Positions 53,422-62,940 of a stretch of 64,000 nt of DNA are shown one piece after another (position 1 is the stretch's first letter; every line of letters begins with the position of its first letter). The translations under genes and the position numbers were made by a program. The stretch covers positions 1 through 64,000 of the forward strand of contig JAIQFS010000025.1 in the NCBI GenBank assembly GCA_020073145.1, in the 5' to 3' direction. The notes under the pieces were generated by a model. That model saw only the letters and a program-made list of their open reading frames with translations, was not told where the DNA came from and searched no databases. This DNA is from Terriglobia bacterium (lineage in GTDB: Bacteria; Acidobacteriota; Terriglobia; Bryobacterales; Bryobacteraceae).

Positions 53422-54396
53422 TCAATTGTCGGTCGGCACTCTTTCCGCATGGTCCACTACGATCACGTCAAGTTGTGCCTTCGTCTGTTCCAGCCTCAAA
53501 CCAAGTTGCTTATCGATCGCCACGGACAACCGCGCGGCACTCGGCTCTAGATCATATCGCAGCGTAAAATCGTATCTCCCTGTCAGTCCCGTATGGTCTT
53601 GGACACGGTTGGAGCGCAGCGACGCTGCCAACTCTCTAGTCAACTCCGAAAGCCGCGCCGCCCTAGCCGTCACGTAAGTTCCGTCGGGTGTTCTTCGCGT
53701 TGCGAAGGTCCTGCCGGGGGGAAGTTGCGGGAACCCGTTTCCGTCCACCCCGACTTGAACGTCGCCACCCGCGTTCCTTCTACCAGGCGTCGGCTTATCG
53801 AAGGGGGCTACCGACTCCTTCATCTTCGGCCCGTCCTTGGCCACCGCCAGTTCGTAGACAGAAAAATCCCTCAGTTCATGGTGGACGGCCATTTGGAAGC
53901 GTTCCAGCAGCAACTGTCTGAGCATTAGCCGGACGTCCTGCTTGGTTACACTCTCCGGAAGCCCGGCAGTGATCTCGTACCTTTCCGACTCCATCCAATT
54001 GGGACCGAAAACCTGATCGAACCCAACTCCGTATGCAGACACAAGGAGTTGCTTTAACGACAGGTTGGAATAAATCACCCTGCTTGGGTCGGTGGTGCCC
54101 GGCCCGCCGTTTATTGTTCCCACCGGAAACACCATACTCGACCCCACCCCAAAGCTAACTGAGGGTGTGTCCTGGCGTGCCACCGCACGTCTGACCACGG
54201 CTACCTCGAACTGTGGCACTACATTGGCCTCTATTTCAGCCGGACTCGGCACGGCCTGCTCTGGTTGCCGCGGGCTGCGCCCAATCAGTCCCAGCGTACC
54301 CTCATCCTGGGCAACCGACGCGACAACCACCAAGGAACAGATTATCGGTACAAAGAACCCGCCTCTCAATAGCATCCAGCACCGGTTGTGAGACAT
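53422..54396 (-). CDS. TIGR03435 family protein, divergent copy
   Basis: 324 aa from the ATG at 54396; an in-frame ATG at 54435 adds 13 residues. Signal peptide about 1-32 (VVVASVAQDE). Family motifs: FEVAVVRRAVARQDTPS, FGPNWMESERYEITAGLP, ERFQMAVHHELRDFSVYEL, VQDHTGLTGRYDFTLRYDL and final VIVVDHAERVPTDN. Function unknown. It sits on the opposite strand inside the purine cluster, between the deaminase and the hydroxylase operon, so it probably arrived by insertion or rearrangement. Confidence 0.85.
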   Translation of the reverse strand: MSHNRCWMLLRGGFFVPIICSLVVVASVAQDEGTLGLIGRSPRQPEQAVPSPAEIEANVVPQFEVAVVRRAVARQDTPSVSFGVGSSMVFPVGTINGGPGTTDPSRVIYSNLSLKQLLVSAYGVGFDQVFGPNWMESERYEITAGLPESVTKQDVRLMLRQLLLERFQMAVHHELRDFSVYELAVAKDGPKMKESVAPFDKPTPGRRNAGGDVQVGVDGNGFPQLPPGRTFATRRTPDGTYVTARAARLSELTRELAASLRSNRVQDHTGLTGRYDFTLRYDLEPSAARLSVAIDKQLGLRLEQTKAQLDVIVVDHAERVPTDN

Positions 54397-54525
54397 AGCA
54401 AGCGATCGAGGAAGCAGGTCGAACTTAGCCCTCACTTGACTAAATCTGTTTGTACGATTGAGTGTGGCTACATCTTGCCATTATCCGTCATCCTAAACGG
54501 GAGGGCCTTTTTGCGTCCTGAGGCG

Positions 54526-54832
54526 TCATCCCACGCGCATCGAGAATAGTTTTTCGCCCGAAAGTCTCCACGCTGCGATGAACATGACGAGACAGGCTGG
54601 CAGGTAGACAATCTGTTCTCCAAAAACCAGCGGGTTGATCGAGTATGCGGCGAGAAAAGATCGCACTGACGGTAGCGGCCCGTGTCCTGCGCCTCCAAAC
54701 GAGCGGGAGCGCAGCGATGAGGACGGGAAGGATGACGAAGGTGTACCAGCCCAGAGCGGGATTCGGAGAGCCCCTCCACAACCAGCCCGATCCGCCAAGC
54801 GTCAGTGCGAATGCGATCCAAGCCCAAACCAT
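54526..54832 (-). pseudogene. Small membrane protein split by a frameshift
   Basis: The minus strand reads a membrane-protein start, VWAWIAFALTLGGSGWLWRG then LGWYTFVILPVLIAALPLVWRRR, that breaks near 54655. The sequence continues one frame over with LAAYSINPLVFGEQIVYLPA and CLVMFIAAWRLSGEKLF. Joined, it makes about 100 aa with three or four membrane helices. The break lies at a TTTT run (AAAA at 54655-54658 on the plus strand), so it may be a sequencing error or a genuine disabling mutation. No function is assigned. Confidence 0.6.
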
Positions 54833-55021
54833 CAGTTATAGGTTCTCACGATCTACCCGCTTGGTGTCCAGAGGCAGATGCACGCGTTGGCACCTCCGCT
54901 GAGCGGCGACCCGAGGAATTGTGTCGACGGTTGCCAAATGGCGTTTGATGCGGGTGAGCGCCCCTGCTTGCAAAGGACCCGCGAGTCATCGCACGGAAAC
55001 GCGTGCCTCATCGGCTACCGG

Positions 55022-55050
55022 TTGTTTAAGATCTGGAAGCCTGATATATT
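55022..55050 (+). promoter_or_regulatory. Promoter of the purine-degradation operon
   Basis: TTGTTT (55022-55027) and TATATT (55045-55050) are separated by 17 bases. The start codon at 55076 allows a leader of about 20 bases with AGAGG (55061-55065) as a possible ribosome site. All following genes overlap, so this may drive the complete operon. Confidence 0.6.
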
Positions 55051-55075
55051 TTGGTCAGCCAGAGGTGGGCAGCTT

Positions 55076-55945
55076 ATGTTCGACAGGGTGGAGGCCTTCT
55101 ACCGGCCCGAAAGCGTTCCCGAAGTACTCCGGTTGTTGCAGCGAAGCAAAGGACAGGCACGCATGGTGGCCGGCGGCACGGACCTGGTGGTGGAGGGAGA
55201 TCGTTCCGTCCGCTTCCTGATCGATCTCACGCGAGCCGGATTGACGTACATCCGGAGCCGCGATACCACCTGCGTGATCGGCGCCACCACCACGCTGGCG
55301 GACCTGGAAGAATCCACGGCGATTCATGCCCTGGCCGGAGGACTGCTCTCGCGGGCCGCGGCGGCCTGCGGGTCCGTGCAAAACCGGAACCTGGCAACCC
55401 TGGGCGGCAACCTGGCGCATGGTTCGCCGGCCGCCGACATGGCGACTCCGCTGCTGGCGCTGGACGCCAGCGTGGTGGTCGCGGATGGGGAAGGGCGGCA
55501 CAAGATGCCGCTGGCCGAGTACTTCGGGCGGGCTTGGCAGAATGGCGCTTCCCACGCGCTGCTGATCGAGGTGAGGGTGCCGATGCCGCCGCAGAACGGG
55601 CGCTGCGGCTGGTCGTTCCAGAAATTCGGACGCACGGAGGTGGATCTTTCCCTGGTCAACGCGGCAGCGGGCCTGCAGTTGGACGCGCGCGGCCGGGTCA
55701 AGTGGGCGCGCCTGGCGCTGGGCGCCGTGGCCGCGGCCCCTTTCCGCGCGCTTCCGGTGGAAAGCCTCATGGCGGGCCGCGAGTTCGATCACAGCCTGCT
55801 GGCTGAAGCCGGTGAGGAAGTCATGCGCGAAGTTCAGCCGATTGCCGATCTGCGGGCCTCGGAAGAATTTCGCCGGGAACTGAGCCGGGTGGTGGCGGGA
55901 CGGGCGCTGGAGGAATGCGCGGCGCGGGCGGGGTGCTCTCTATGA
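55076..55945 (+). CDS. Xanthine dehydrogenase family FAD-binding subunit (YgfM/XdhB-like)
   Basis: 289 aa. FAD-binding segments RMVAGGTDLVVEGDRS and LATLGGNLAHGSPAADMATPLLALDA. It transfers electrons from the iron-sulfur subunit to NAD or another acceptor. ATG at 55076 gives the family N-terminus (DRVEAFYRPESVPEVLRLL). Its stop overlaps the next gene's start. First gene of the overlapping operon. In E. coli the counterpart in the yge/ygf cluster is YgfM. Confidence 0.92.
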   Translation: MFDRVEAFYRPESVPEVLRLLQRSKGQARMVAGGTDLVVEGDRSVRFLIDLTRAGLTYIRSRDTTCVIGATTTLADLEESTAIHALAGGLLSRAAAACGSVQNRNLATLGGNLAHGSPAADMATPLLALDASVVVADGEGRHKMPLAEYFGRAWQNGASHALLIEVRVPMPPQNGRCGWSFQKFGRTEVDLSLVNAAAGLQLDARGRVKWARLALGAVAAAPFRALPVESLMAGREFDHSLLAEAGEEVMREVQPIADLRASEEFRRELSRVVAGRALEECAARAGCSL

Positions 55946-56430
55946 AAACCATGTCCCTGTGCGTCACCGTGAACGGCGAATCGAAACAATGGACCATTGC
56001 GCCCGGCGACTTGCTGCTCGACGTGCTGCGCCGCGAAGGGTACTTCGGGGTCAAACGCGGCTGTGAGAAAGGGGAATGCGGAGCCTGCACGGTCCTGGTA
56101 CATGGGAAGCCGGTGAACTCGTGCCTGATCTTTGCCGCGCAGGTGGAAGGGGGCGAGATTCTCACCATCGAAGGGCTGGCGCAGGGCGATACGCTCGATC
56201 CGCTGCAGGAAGCATTTCTGGATCATGGCGCGGTGCAATGCGGATTCTGCACTCCGGGGATGATTCTGGCCGCCAAGGCGCTGCTCGACCGGCAGCCGCA
56301 TCCGACCGAAGAGCAGGTGCGGGAAGCGTTAGCCGGGAATTACTGCCGTTGCACCGGCTACCGGAAGCCGGTGGAGGCAGTCCTGGCGGCGGCCGCGCGG
56401 CGGAAAGTGCCGACGGAGGTGGCGCGATGA
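55942..56430 (+). CDS. Xanthine dehydrogenase family 2Fe-2S subunit
   Basis: 162 aa. Cluster ligands C41, C46, C49, C61 (GCEKGECGACTVL and SCLIFAA) and C100, C103, C135, C137 (QCGFCTPGMIL and NYCRCTGY). Cytoplasmic, no signal peptide. Start ATG at 55942 overlaps the preceding stop (ATGA), and its stop overlaps the next start the same way. Middle subunit of the three-part enzyme; corresponds to XdhC-type proteins. Confidence 0.95.
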   Translation: MKTMSLCVTVNGESKQWTIAPGDLLLDVLRREGYFGVKRGCEKGECGACTVLVHGKPVNSCLIFAAQVEGGEILTIEGLAQGDTLDPLQEAFLDHGAVQCGFCTPGMILAAKALLDRQPHPTEEQVREALAGNYCRCTGYRKPVEAVLAAAARRKVPTEVAR

Positions 56431-58769
56431 ATACCACGGTGGTGGGCAAGAATCTTCGGAAAGTGGACGGCTTCAAGCTGGTGACAGGCGGGGCCGCGTT
56501 CACCGATGACGTGCTGCTTCCCGGAATGCTCTACGGCAAGATTCTGCCCAGTCCGTACGCGCACGCGCGCATCAAGCGGATCGATACCAGCAAAGCCAAG
56601 GCGCTGCCGGGAGTGCACGCCGTGCTTACTTATAAGGATGTGCCGCGCGTGCCCCACACCACAGCGGGACAGGCCTGGCCGGAGCCCTCGCCCTACGACA
56701 CCTACCTGCTGGATTCGAAGGTGCGGTTTGTGGGCGACCGGGTGGCGGCAGTGGCGGCGGAGAGCCGGGCCCTGGCCGAACAGGCCTTGCGATTGATCGA
56801 TGTGGACTATGAGGTTCTCCCAGCGGTGCTCGATATGGAGGCGGCCATGGACGCGGGGGCTCCCGTGATTCATGACGAGCCGGACTCGACGAAGATCTTC
56901 GACCGCGAACACAACATCGCGGCTCACATTCGGCGCGAGATCGGAAATGTCGACGATGGGTTCCGCGAAGCCGATTTCATCTTCGAGCGGGAGTACCGGA
57001 CGCAGCGCCAGCAACATTGCATGCTGGAGCCGCACGTGACGATTTGCTGGCTGGACGGAGATGGACGGCTGATGATCCGAACCAGCACACAGGTTCCTTA
57101 CCATTGCCGCCGGCAAGTGGCGATGATCCTGCAGATCCCGGTCAGCCGCGTGCGCGTGATCAAGCCGCGCATCGGCGGCGGGTTTGGCGGTAAGCAGGAA
57201 ATGCTGCTCGAGGACATCTGCAGCGCCCTGGCGCTGGCCACACGGAGGCCGGTGAAAATCGAGTACACGCGCGAGGAAGAGTTTTACATGGCGCGGAGCC
57301 GCCATCCCCAGATCCTGCGCATGAAGATGGGGGTGAAGCGCGATGGCACGGTGGTGGCCAGCCATCTGCAAGTGCTCGCGACCACCGGCGCGTACGGCAG
57401 CCATGCCAGCACCGTGCAGGGCAACACGGGGAGCAAGGTGCTGCCGCTGTATCGCGCTCCGCACCTGCGCTTCGAATGCGATGTGGTCTACACCAATACG
57501 CCGGTGGCGGGGGCATTTCGCGGCTATGGTTGCCCGCAAGGATTCTTCGCGCAGGAAAGCCTGGCCGATGAAATCGCGTACAAACTGGGGATGGATCCCG
57601 TGGAGTTCCACCGGAAGAACGCAATCCGGCTGGGCGACGTCGACAAGCTGTCGGCCCAACTGGGGGAAGGCAAGGAGGGCTTGCCGCGCGTGATCCGCAG
57701 TTGCGGGCTGCCGGAGTGCGTCAAGCGGGGCGCAGCGGCCATCGATTGGGACCGGAAGCGCCAGTCGCTGCCAGCGCGCGCGGGCTTTGTGAAGCACGGG
57801 GTGGGAATGTCGTGCACCATGCAGGGCAGCGGCATTGCGGGGATCGACTGGGCAGCCTCTTTCCTCAAGATGAACGAGGACGGCTCATTCTTTTTGCAAG
57901 TGGGCGCTTCGGATGTGGGGGCGGGCGCCGACACGGTGCTGGCGCAGATCGCGGCCGAAACCCTGGGAGTGAGTCTGGGCAAGATCATCGTGACGTCGGG
58001 AGACACGGATTTTACGCCCTTCGATACGGGCGCGTATGCCTCCAGCACCACCATCATCTCGGGCGGCGCTGTGAAGAAGGCGGCGGAGAAAGTGCGGGCC
58101 CAGGTGTTGGGCGTGGCGGCGAAGATGCTTGCCGTTCCCGTCGAAAACCTGGCGTGCGCGAAGGACGAAGTCTTCACGACCACGAAGCCCCGGAAGTCGG
58201 TGAGCATGGCGGAGGTGGCGCTGCAAGCTCTGTATCAGGAAAAACTGCAGATCATGGACGGCGCGTCGCACTATAACACCGACAGCCCGCCGCCGTTCTG
58301 CGCGACCTTTGCAGAGGTGGCGGTGGATACGCAGACCGGGCGCGTGCGGGTGGTGCACCTGGCGACCGCGGTGGACCCCGGGGTGGCGATCAATCCCATG
58401 CAGGCGGAAGGGCAAGTGGAGGGGGCGGTGACGCAAGGCCTTGGGTTTGCCCTGAGCGAGGAGTTGATGCTCAACCACACCGGCTGGCCGATGAATCCGA
58501 ATTTTCTGGATTACAAGATTTTCTCGGCCAAGGACATGCCGAAGCTGACTACGATTCTGGTGGAGACGGAGGAGCCGTTGGGGCCTTACGGCGCCAAGTC
58601 GGTGTCGGAAGTCCCCATCAACGGGGTGGCGCCGGCGATTGCCAACGCCATCTTCCATGCCGTGGGCGTGCGGATCCGGAAGCTGCCGATCCGGCCCGAA
58701 GACATGCTGCGCGCCCTATACGAGCAGCAGCCGGAACTCAAACCGGAGGAGGCACTGGTCACTCAATGA
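56427..58769 (+). CDS. Xanthine dehydrogenase family molybdopterin-binding subunit (XdhA/XdhD-like)
   Basis: 780 aa. Contains GGFKLVTG-type start, YTREEEFYMARSRHPQ, the GGGFGGKQEMLLED moco loop, VAGAFRGYGCPQG and the catalytic-Glu segment GPYGAKSVSEVPINGV. No Tat signal, so a cytoplasmic enzyme. A purine substrate is inferred from the context, not from the sequence: relatives also act on nicotinate, pyrimidines and aldehydes. Related E. coli enzymes are XdhA and the selenium-associated XdhD. Stop overlaps the M20 gene (ATGA). Confidence 0.92.
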   Translation: MNTTVVGKNLRKVDGFKLVTGGAAFTDDVLLPGMLYGKILPSPYAHARIKRIDTSKAKALPGVHAVLTYKDVPRVPHTTAGQAWPEPSPYDTYLLDSKVRFVGDRVAAVAAESRALAEQALRLIDVDYEVLPAVLDMEAAMDAGAPVIHDEPDSTKIFDREHNIAAHIRREIGNVDDGFREADFIFEREYRTQRQQHCMLEPHVTICWLDGDGRLMIRTSTQVPYHCRRQVAMILQIPVSRVRVIKPRIGGGFGGKQEMLLEDICSALALATRRPVKIEYTREEEFYMARSRHPQILRMKMGVKRDGTVVASHLQVLATTGAYGSHASTVQGNTGSKVLPLYRAPHLRFECDVVYTNTPVAGAFRGYGCPQGFFAQESLADEIAYKLGMDPVEFHRKNAIRLGDVDKLSAQLGEGKEGLPRVIRSCGLPECVKRGAAAIDWDRKRQSLPARAGFVKHGVGMSCTMQGSGIAGIDWAASFLKMNEDGSFFLQVGASDVGAGADTVLAQIAAETLGVSLGKIIVTSGDTDFTPFDTGAYASSTTIISGGAVKKAAEKVRAQVLGVAAKMLAVPVENLACAKDEVFTTTKPRKSVSMAEVALQALYQEKLQIMDGASHYNTDSPPPFCATFAEVAVDTQTGRVRVVHLATAVDPGVAINPMQAEGQVEGAVTQGLGFALSEELMLNHTGWPMNPNFLDYKIFSAKDMPKLTTILVETEEPLGPYGAKSVSEVPINGVAPAIANAIFHAVGVRIRKLPIRPEDMLRALYEQQPELKPEEALVTQ

Positions 58770-59995
58770 GCGCACTCGCAACCGATGTTTTGAATGCCGA
58801 GCGCCTGGCCACACGCGCGCAGGCGTATGAAGGCGATATGGTCCGCTTCCTGCGCGACCTGATTGCGATTCCGGCGGAGAGCGCCCAGGAAGGGCCGGTG
58901 ATCGCGCGCATCCGGGAGGAAATGGAGAGGGTGGGTTTCGACGAGGTGCGCGTCGATGGCATGGGCAATCTTCTGGGCCGGATCGGCTCCGGGAAGACCA
59001 TCGTCATGATGGACTCGCACACTGACACCGTGGGCGTGGGCGACCCCAAAGAGTGGGCCTGGGACCCCTATCGCGGCAAGGTGGAAGACGGCTACATCTA
59101 CGGGCGCGGAGCGTGCGACCAGCGAGCCGGGATGGCCTGCATGGTGTACGCGGGCAAGCTGATCAAAGAGCTGGGCCTGGGCGGCGACTACACGTTGTAC
59201 GTGGTGGGCTCGGTGCAGGAAGAAGACTGCGACGGCCTGCCGTGGCTCTACATCTTGAAGGAAGACGGCATCCGGCCCGATTGCGTAGTGATCACCGAAC
59301 CCTCAAGCCTGCGCATTTATCGCGGCCACCGCGGGCGGATGGAGATTGAGGTGCACTTGCGGGGCGTCTCCTGTCACGCCAGCGCACCGGAGCGCGGCGA
59401 CAATCCGATCTACAAGATGAGCCGGCTGGTGGCCGAGGTAGAGCGTCTCAACACTCGACTGCGGAGCGATCCGCTCCTGGGGAAGGGAAGCATCGCGGTG
59501 ACGGAGATCCGGTCTTTATCGCCTTCGCTGTGCGCGGTGCCGGGCGCGTGCTCGATCCATCTGGATCGCCGCCTGACGGCGGGCGAAACCAAGGAGAGCG
59601 CGCTGGCCGAAGTGAAATCGCTGCCGGGCGCGGAGCAGGCTGAAATCGAGATTCTGAGCTACGACCGGCCCAGCTATACCGGGTTGCGTTACCCGATGGA
59701 GAAGTATTACCCGACCTGGGTGATCGAGGAATCGCATCCGGTGACGCGGGCCGCGATCGAAGCCTATCGGGCCTTGTGGGACCGCGAGCCGGTGGTGGAC
59801 AAGTGGACGTTTAGCACCAACGGGGTGGGGTCGATGGGGCTGATGGGCGTGCCCACCATCGGCTTCGGGCCGGGCGACGAAGAGGTGGCTCACAGCGTGA
59901 CCGAGCGCGTGCCGATCCGCCATCTGGTGGAAGCGGCTCAGTTCTATGCGGTATTTCCGTTGACGTTCGCGGCTCTGCGAAAAGCCAATGGCTGA
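58766..59995 (+). CDS. YgeY-type M20 family hydrolase
   Basis: Zinc amidohydrolase of 409 aa. Metal ligands: His/Asp in MDSHTDTVGVGDP, the catalytic Glu pair in GSVQEEDCDG, VITEPSSLRIYRGHRGRMEI and late VAHSVTERVPIRHLVEA. The closest group is the YgeY selenium-metabolism hydrolase (family TIGR03526), part of the purine cluster of E. coli. It probably removes a carbamoyl or acyl group from a ring-opened intermediate. Starts inside the previous stop; its end overlaps the ygfK start by eight bases. Confidence 0.9.
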   Translation: MSALATDVLNAERLATRAQAYEGDMVRFLRDLIAIPAESAQEGPVIARIREEMERVGFDEVRVDGMGNLLGRIGSGKTIVMMDSHTDTVGVGDPKEWAWDPYRGKVEDGYIYGRGACDQRAGMACMVYAGKLIKELGLGGDYTLYVVGSVQEEDCDGLPWLYILKEDGIRPDCVVITEPSSLRIYRGHRGRMEIEVHLRGVSCHASAPERGDNPIYKMSRLVAEVERLNTRLRSDPLLGKGSIAVTEIRSLSPSLCAVPGACSIHLDRRLTAGETKESALAEVKSLPGAEQAEIEILSYDRPSYTGLRYPMEKYYPTWVIEESHPVTRAAIEAYRALWDREPVVDKWTFSTNGVGSMGLMGVPTIGFGPGDEEVAHSVTERVPIRHLVEAAQFYAVFPLTFAALRKANG

Positions 59996-61919
59996 ATTGG
60001 TTCCCATTCCGCTCCCGCACCTGTGGCGGCGCGCCGTTCTGGAGTATGAGCGGGAAGGGAAGATCTTCGACCTGCCGAAAGACAAATTCTTTCGCGGCAT
60101 TGCGGGGCTCGACTTGTCGGTTTCGTTCCATGGACGCCGAGCGGCCACTCCGCTCGGTCCGGCGGCCGGCCCGCACGGCCAACTGGCGCAGAACATCGTA
60201 CTTTCCTGGCTGGGCGGCTCGCGCATCATCGAGCTGAAAACCGTCCAGATATTGGATGACCTGGCGATTTCGAGGCCGTGCATCGACGCCGCCAATGTCG
60301 GCTACAACGTGGAATGGTCGCAGGAGCTCTCGCACGAGCAGTCGCTGCGGGAGTATGTCAGCGCCGCCATGCTGCTCGAGATGCTGCAAGCGTCGAAGCT
60401 GCTGGGCGGGGAAATTCCCGACGCCACGATTTTCGACATGAGCGTGGGATACAACCTGAAGGGCATTCAGTCGAAGAAGGTGCGGCGGTGGATGGAATCC
60501 ATGCGGAACGCCCGGACCGTCATCGACGAACTGCGCACCGGCCTGCCCGCACCTTATCGAGACCTGCCCTTTCCGGACCGCATTAGCGACACCGTCAGTT
60601 TGTCGACGTTCCACGGCTGTCCGGCCGCGGAAATCGAAGACATTGTCACCTTTTTGCTGCGCGAGATGGGCTGCCACGTGTGCATCAAGCTCAACCCGAC
60701 GCTGCTCGGCCAGGCCGAAATCGAGCGCCTGTTGCACGAAGTCCTCGGGTATCGTGAGATTCAACTTCATCCTCCCGCCTTTGAAAACGACTTGCAGTTC
60801 GACGAAGCCGTGGACCTGATTCCGAGGCTGCAGAGCGTGGCGCGCGCCTGCGGCCGGGGTCTGTCGGTGAAATTCAGCAACACTTTGGTGGTGAAAAATC
60901 ATAAGGGCATCTTCCGCGATGAGGTCATGTACATGTCTGGCGCGCCGCTGCACCCCATCGCGCTGAGCCTGGCCCACGAGTTCCGGAAGCGGGTAGAGAC
61001 GCCGGCATCATTTTCAGGCGGCCTGGATGCGCACAACGTGGCATCGGTGGTGGCCTTGGGCTTCGTGCCCGTGACTACGTGCACCGACCTGTTGCGGCCG
61101 GGCGGATACGGCCGGTTGATCCACTACCTGGAGAACCTGGGGGCGGAGATGCAGGCCGCGGGAGTTTCCACCATCGCCGACTTTGTGCGACATCAGATGG
61201 GCCGCAAGGATGCGATTGTAGCGGAGGCCGTCAAGAACCCGCGTTATGGTTGGGAACGCAACCGCGGCGTTCCGCGCAAGGTGGGGACGAAGCTTTGGCT
61301 GTACGACTGCATCAACTGCGACAAGTGCGTGCCGGTCTGTCCGAATGATGCCAACTTCGCGTATGAATCGGCGCCGCGGACCATCGAGTACGATAATTTC
61401 GAGCTGCAGCCGGGCGTCATTCGCCGCCTGCCAGGCGGCGTGCTCCGGATCCTGAAGCCGAAACAGTTGGCCAATTACGCCGATGCCTGCAACGATTGCG
61501 GCAATTGCGATGTCTTCTGCCCCGAGGACGGCGGGCCCAACGAAGAAAAACCCCGCTTCTTCGGTTCGCCGGAGACTTACCGCAAACAAGCCGGTGAGAA
61601 TGGCTTTTACATCGACTGGAAGGCACACGCGATCTACGGCACGTTTAGCGGAAAGGCGTACGTCTTGACTCTCGATCCCGAGCGCGACCGGGCGCGGTTC
61701 GACACCGAAACGGCGGAGGTGGAAATCCGCCTGAGCGGCCACCAGGCGCTGGGCTGGAAGCCCAAGCCCGGCGCGCGCCCGACGGAAATCATCGACATGC
61801 TGCCCTACTTCAAGCTCAAACTCTTGTTGGAATCCATGGCGGATCCGCGGCACGTACACTTTGCCAATGTCGCAGGTCTGGAGGAGGAGGTTGTCCATGC
61901 CCACGACGTCGGCGATTGA
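59988..61919 (+). CDS. YgfK-like iron-sulfur oxidoreductase lacking the NAD(P)H module
   Basis: 643 aa. N-terminal 420 residues follow the DHOD-like half of E. coli YgfK: ATPLGPAAGPHGQLAQNIV, SWLGGSRIIELKTVQIL, MSVGYNLKGIQ, LSTFHGCPAAEIEDI, VCIKLNPTLLG, YMSGAPLHP and TDLLRPGGYGRLI. The ferredoxin part follows directly: YDCINCDKCVPVCPNDANF (C441, C444, C447, C451) and CNDCGNCDVFCPED (C501, C504, C507, C511). The GltD-like FAD/NAD(P) module of about 400 residues in E. coli YgfK is missing with no frameshift remnant. The start lies in the preceding gene; the end overlaps ygeW. Confidence 0.88.
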   Translation: MAELVPIPLPHLWRRAVLEYEREGKIFDLPKDKFFRGIAGLDLSVSFHGRRAATPLGPAAGPHGQLAQNIVLSWLGGSRIIELKTVQILDDLAISRPCIDAANVGYNVEWSQELSHEQSLREYVSAAMLLEMLQASKLLGGEIPDATIFDMSVGYNLKGIQSKKVRRWMESMRNARTVIDELRTGLPAPYRDLPFPDRISDTVSLSTFHGCPAAEIEDIVTFLLREMGCHVCIKLNPTLLGQAEIERLLHEVLGYREIQLHPPAFENDLQFDEAVDLIPRLQSVARACGRGLSVKFSNTLVVKNHKGIFRDEVMYMSGAPLHPIALSLAHEFRKRVETPASFSGGLDAHNVASVVALGFVPVTTCTDLLRPGGYGRLIHYLENLGAEMQAAGVSTIADFVRHQMGRKDAIVAEAVKNPRYGWERNRGVPRKVGTKLWLYDCINCDKCVPVCPNDANFAYESAPRTIEYDNFELQPGVIRRLPGGVLRILKPKQLANYADACNDCGNCDVFCPEDGGPNEEKPRFFGSPETYRKQAGENGFYIDWKAHAIYGTFSGKAYVLTLDPERDRARFDTETAEVEIRLSGHQALGWKPKPGARPTEIIDMLPYFKLKLLLESMADPRHVHFANVAGLEEEVVHAHDVGD

Positions 61920-62940
61920 ACTCAAGAAAGCGCTGTTCCGCGGTCGGGACTGGATTACCACCCAGGAATGGACCGATGCCGAGATTGAGGTGCTGCTGGA
62001 CGTCTCCGCGGACTTGAAACGGAAATTCAGGGGGCGCATCCCGCACCGTTATCTTCCCGACGAGACGCTCTTTCTGATGTTCTTCGACAAGTCCACGCGC
62101 ACGCGCAACTCATTTGAAGCCGGTATGACGCAACTCGGCGGCCACGCCCACTTTCTGACCGCCGATGCCATGCAGGTTTCGCACGGCGAAAGCCCCAAGG
62201 ACACCGGGATCATTCTGTCGAGTTACGGGCACGGCATTGCCATCCGCCACGACCTGATTCCCGGGGAAGGGAACGCGTACATGCGGGAGGTCGCGCAGTG
62301 GGCCAGCGTGCCGGTGATCAACATGCAGTGCGACGTGGATCACCCCTGCCAGACCCTGGCCGACCTCATGACCATCCGCGAGATGCGCGGGCGGAATCTG
62401 CGCGGCCTCAAGGTTGCGGTGAGCTGGGCGTATGCGCCGAGCTATGCCAAGCCGCTCTCGGTGCCGCAGGGTCTGATCATGCTGCTGCCGCGATTCGGCA
62501 TGGACGTGATGCTGGCGCATCCGCCGGAGTACCGGCTGATGCCCGAGACGCTGAGTGCGGCGCACGAAAACGCGCGGCGGGGCGGCGGCAGTTTCCGCGA
62601 GGTTCCGGGCATGGACGAAGCCTTCCTCCATGCCGATGTGGTTGTGCCCAAAAGCTGGGGTTGTCTGGAAAGCATGGGCAGCAACCCGGCCGAGTCGCTG
62701 CGGATCGCCAAGCAATACACGGACTGGATTTGTGACACGGATCTGATGAAGCTGGCGCGGCCCGATGTTCTGTACATGCATCCGCTGCCGGCCGACCGCG
62801 GCAACGAGGTCACGGACGAAGTGATCGATGGCGCGAATTCCGTGGTCTACGCCGAAGCGGAGAACCGTCTGCACACGGCCAAGGCGATCCTGGCGCTCAC
62901 GATGGCGGATGCCGCGGTCGAGTACGAGGCCCATGCCTGA
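61897..62940 (+). CDS. YgeW-type carbamoyltransferase
   Basis: 347 aa of the aspartate/ornithine carbamoyltransferase superfamily, YgeW group. Carbamoyl-phosphate site FDKSTRTRNSFEAGMTQLGG (S66-R70), HPCQTLADLM and the C-terminal HPLPADRGNEV. Typical knotted fold. In E. coli YgeW acts in urate breakdown and gives carbamoyl phosphate from a ureido compound for carbamate kinase, which follows here. The ATG at 61897 has GGAGGAGGAGG upstream inside ygfK; an earlier in-frame ATG lacks the family N-terminus. Its stop overlaps the next gene. Confidence 0.93.
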   Translation: MPTTSAIELKKALFRGRDWITTQEWTDAEIEVLLDVSADLKRKFRGRIPHRYLPDETLFLMFFDKSTRTRNSFEAGMTQLGGHAHFLTADAMQVSHGESPKDTGIILSSYGHGIAIRHDLIPGEGNAYMREVAQWASVPVINMQCDVDHPCQTLADLMTIREMRGRNLRGLKVAVSWAYAPSYAKPLSVPQGLIMLLPRFGMDVMLAHPPEYRLMPETLSAAHENARRGGGSFREVPGMDEAFLHADVVVPKSWGCLESMGSNPAESLRIAKQYTDWICDTDLMKLARPDVLYMHPLPADRGNEVTDEVIDGANSVVYAEAENRLHTAKAILALTMADAAVEYEAHA

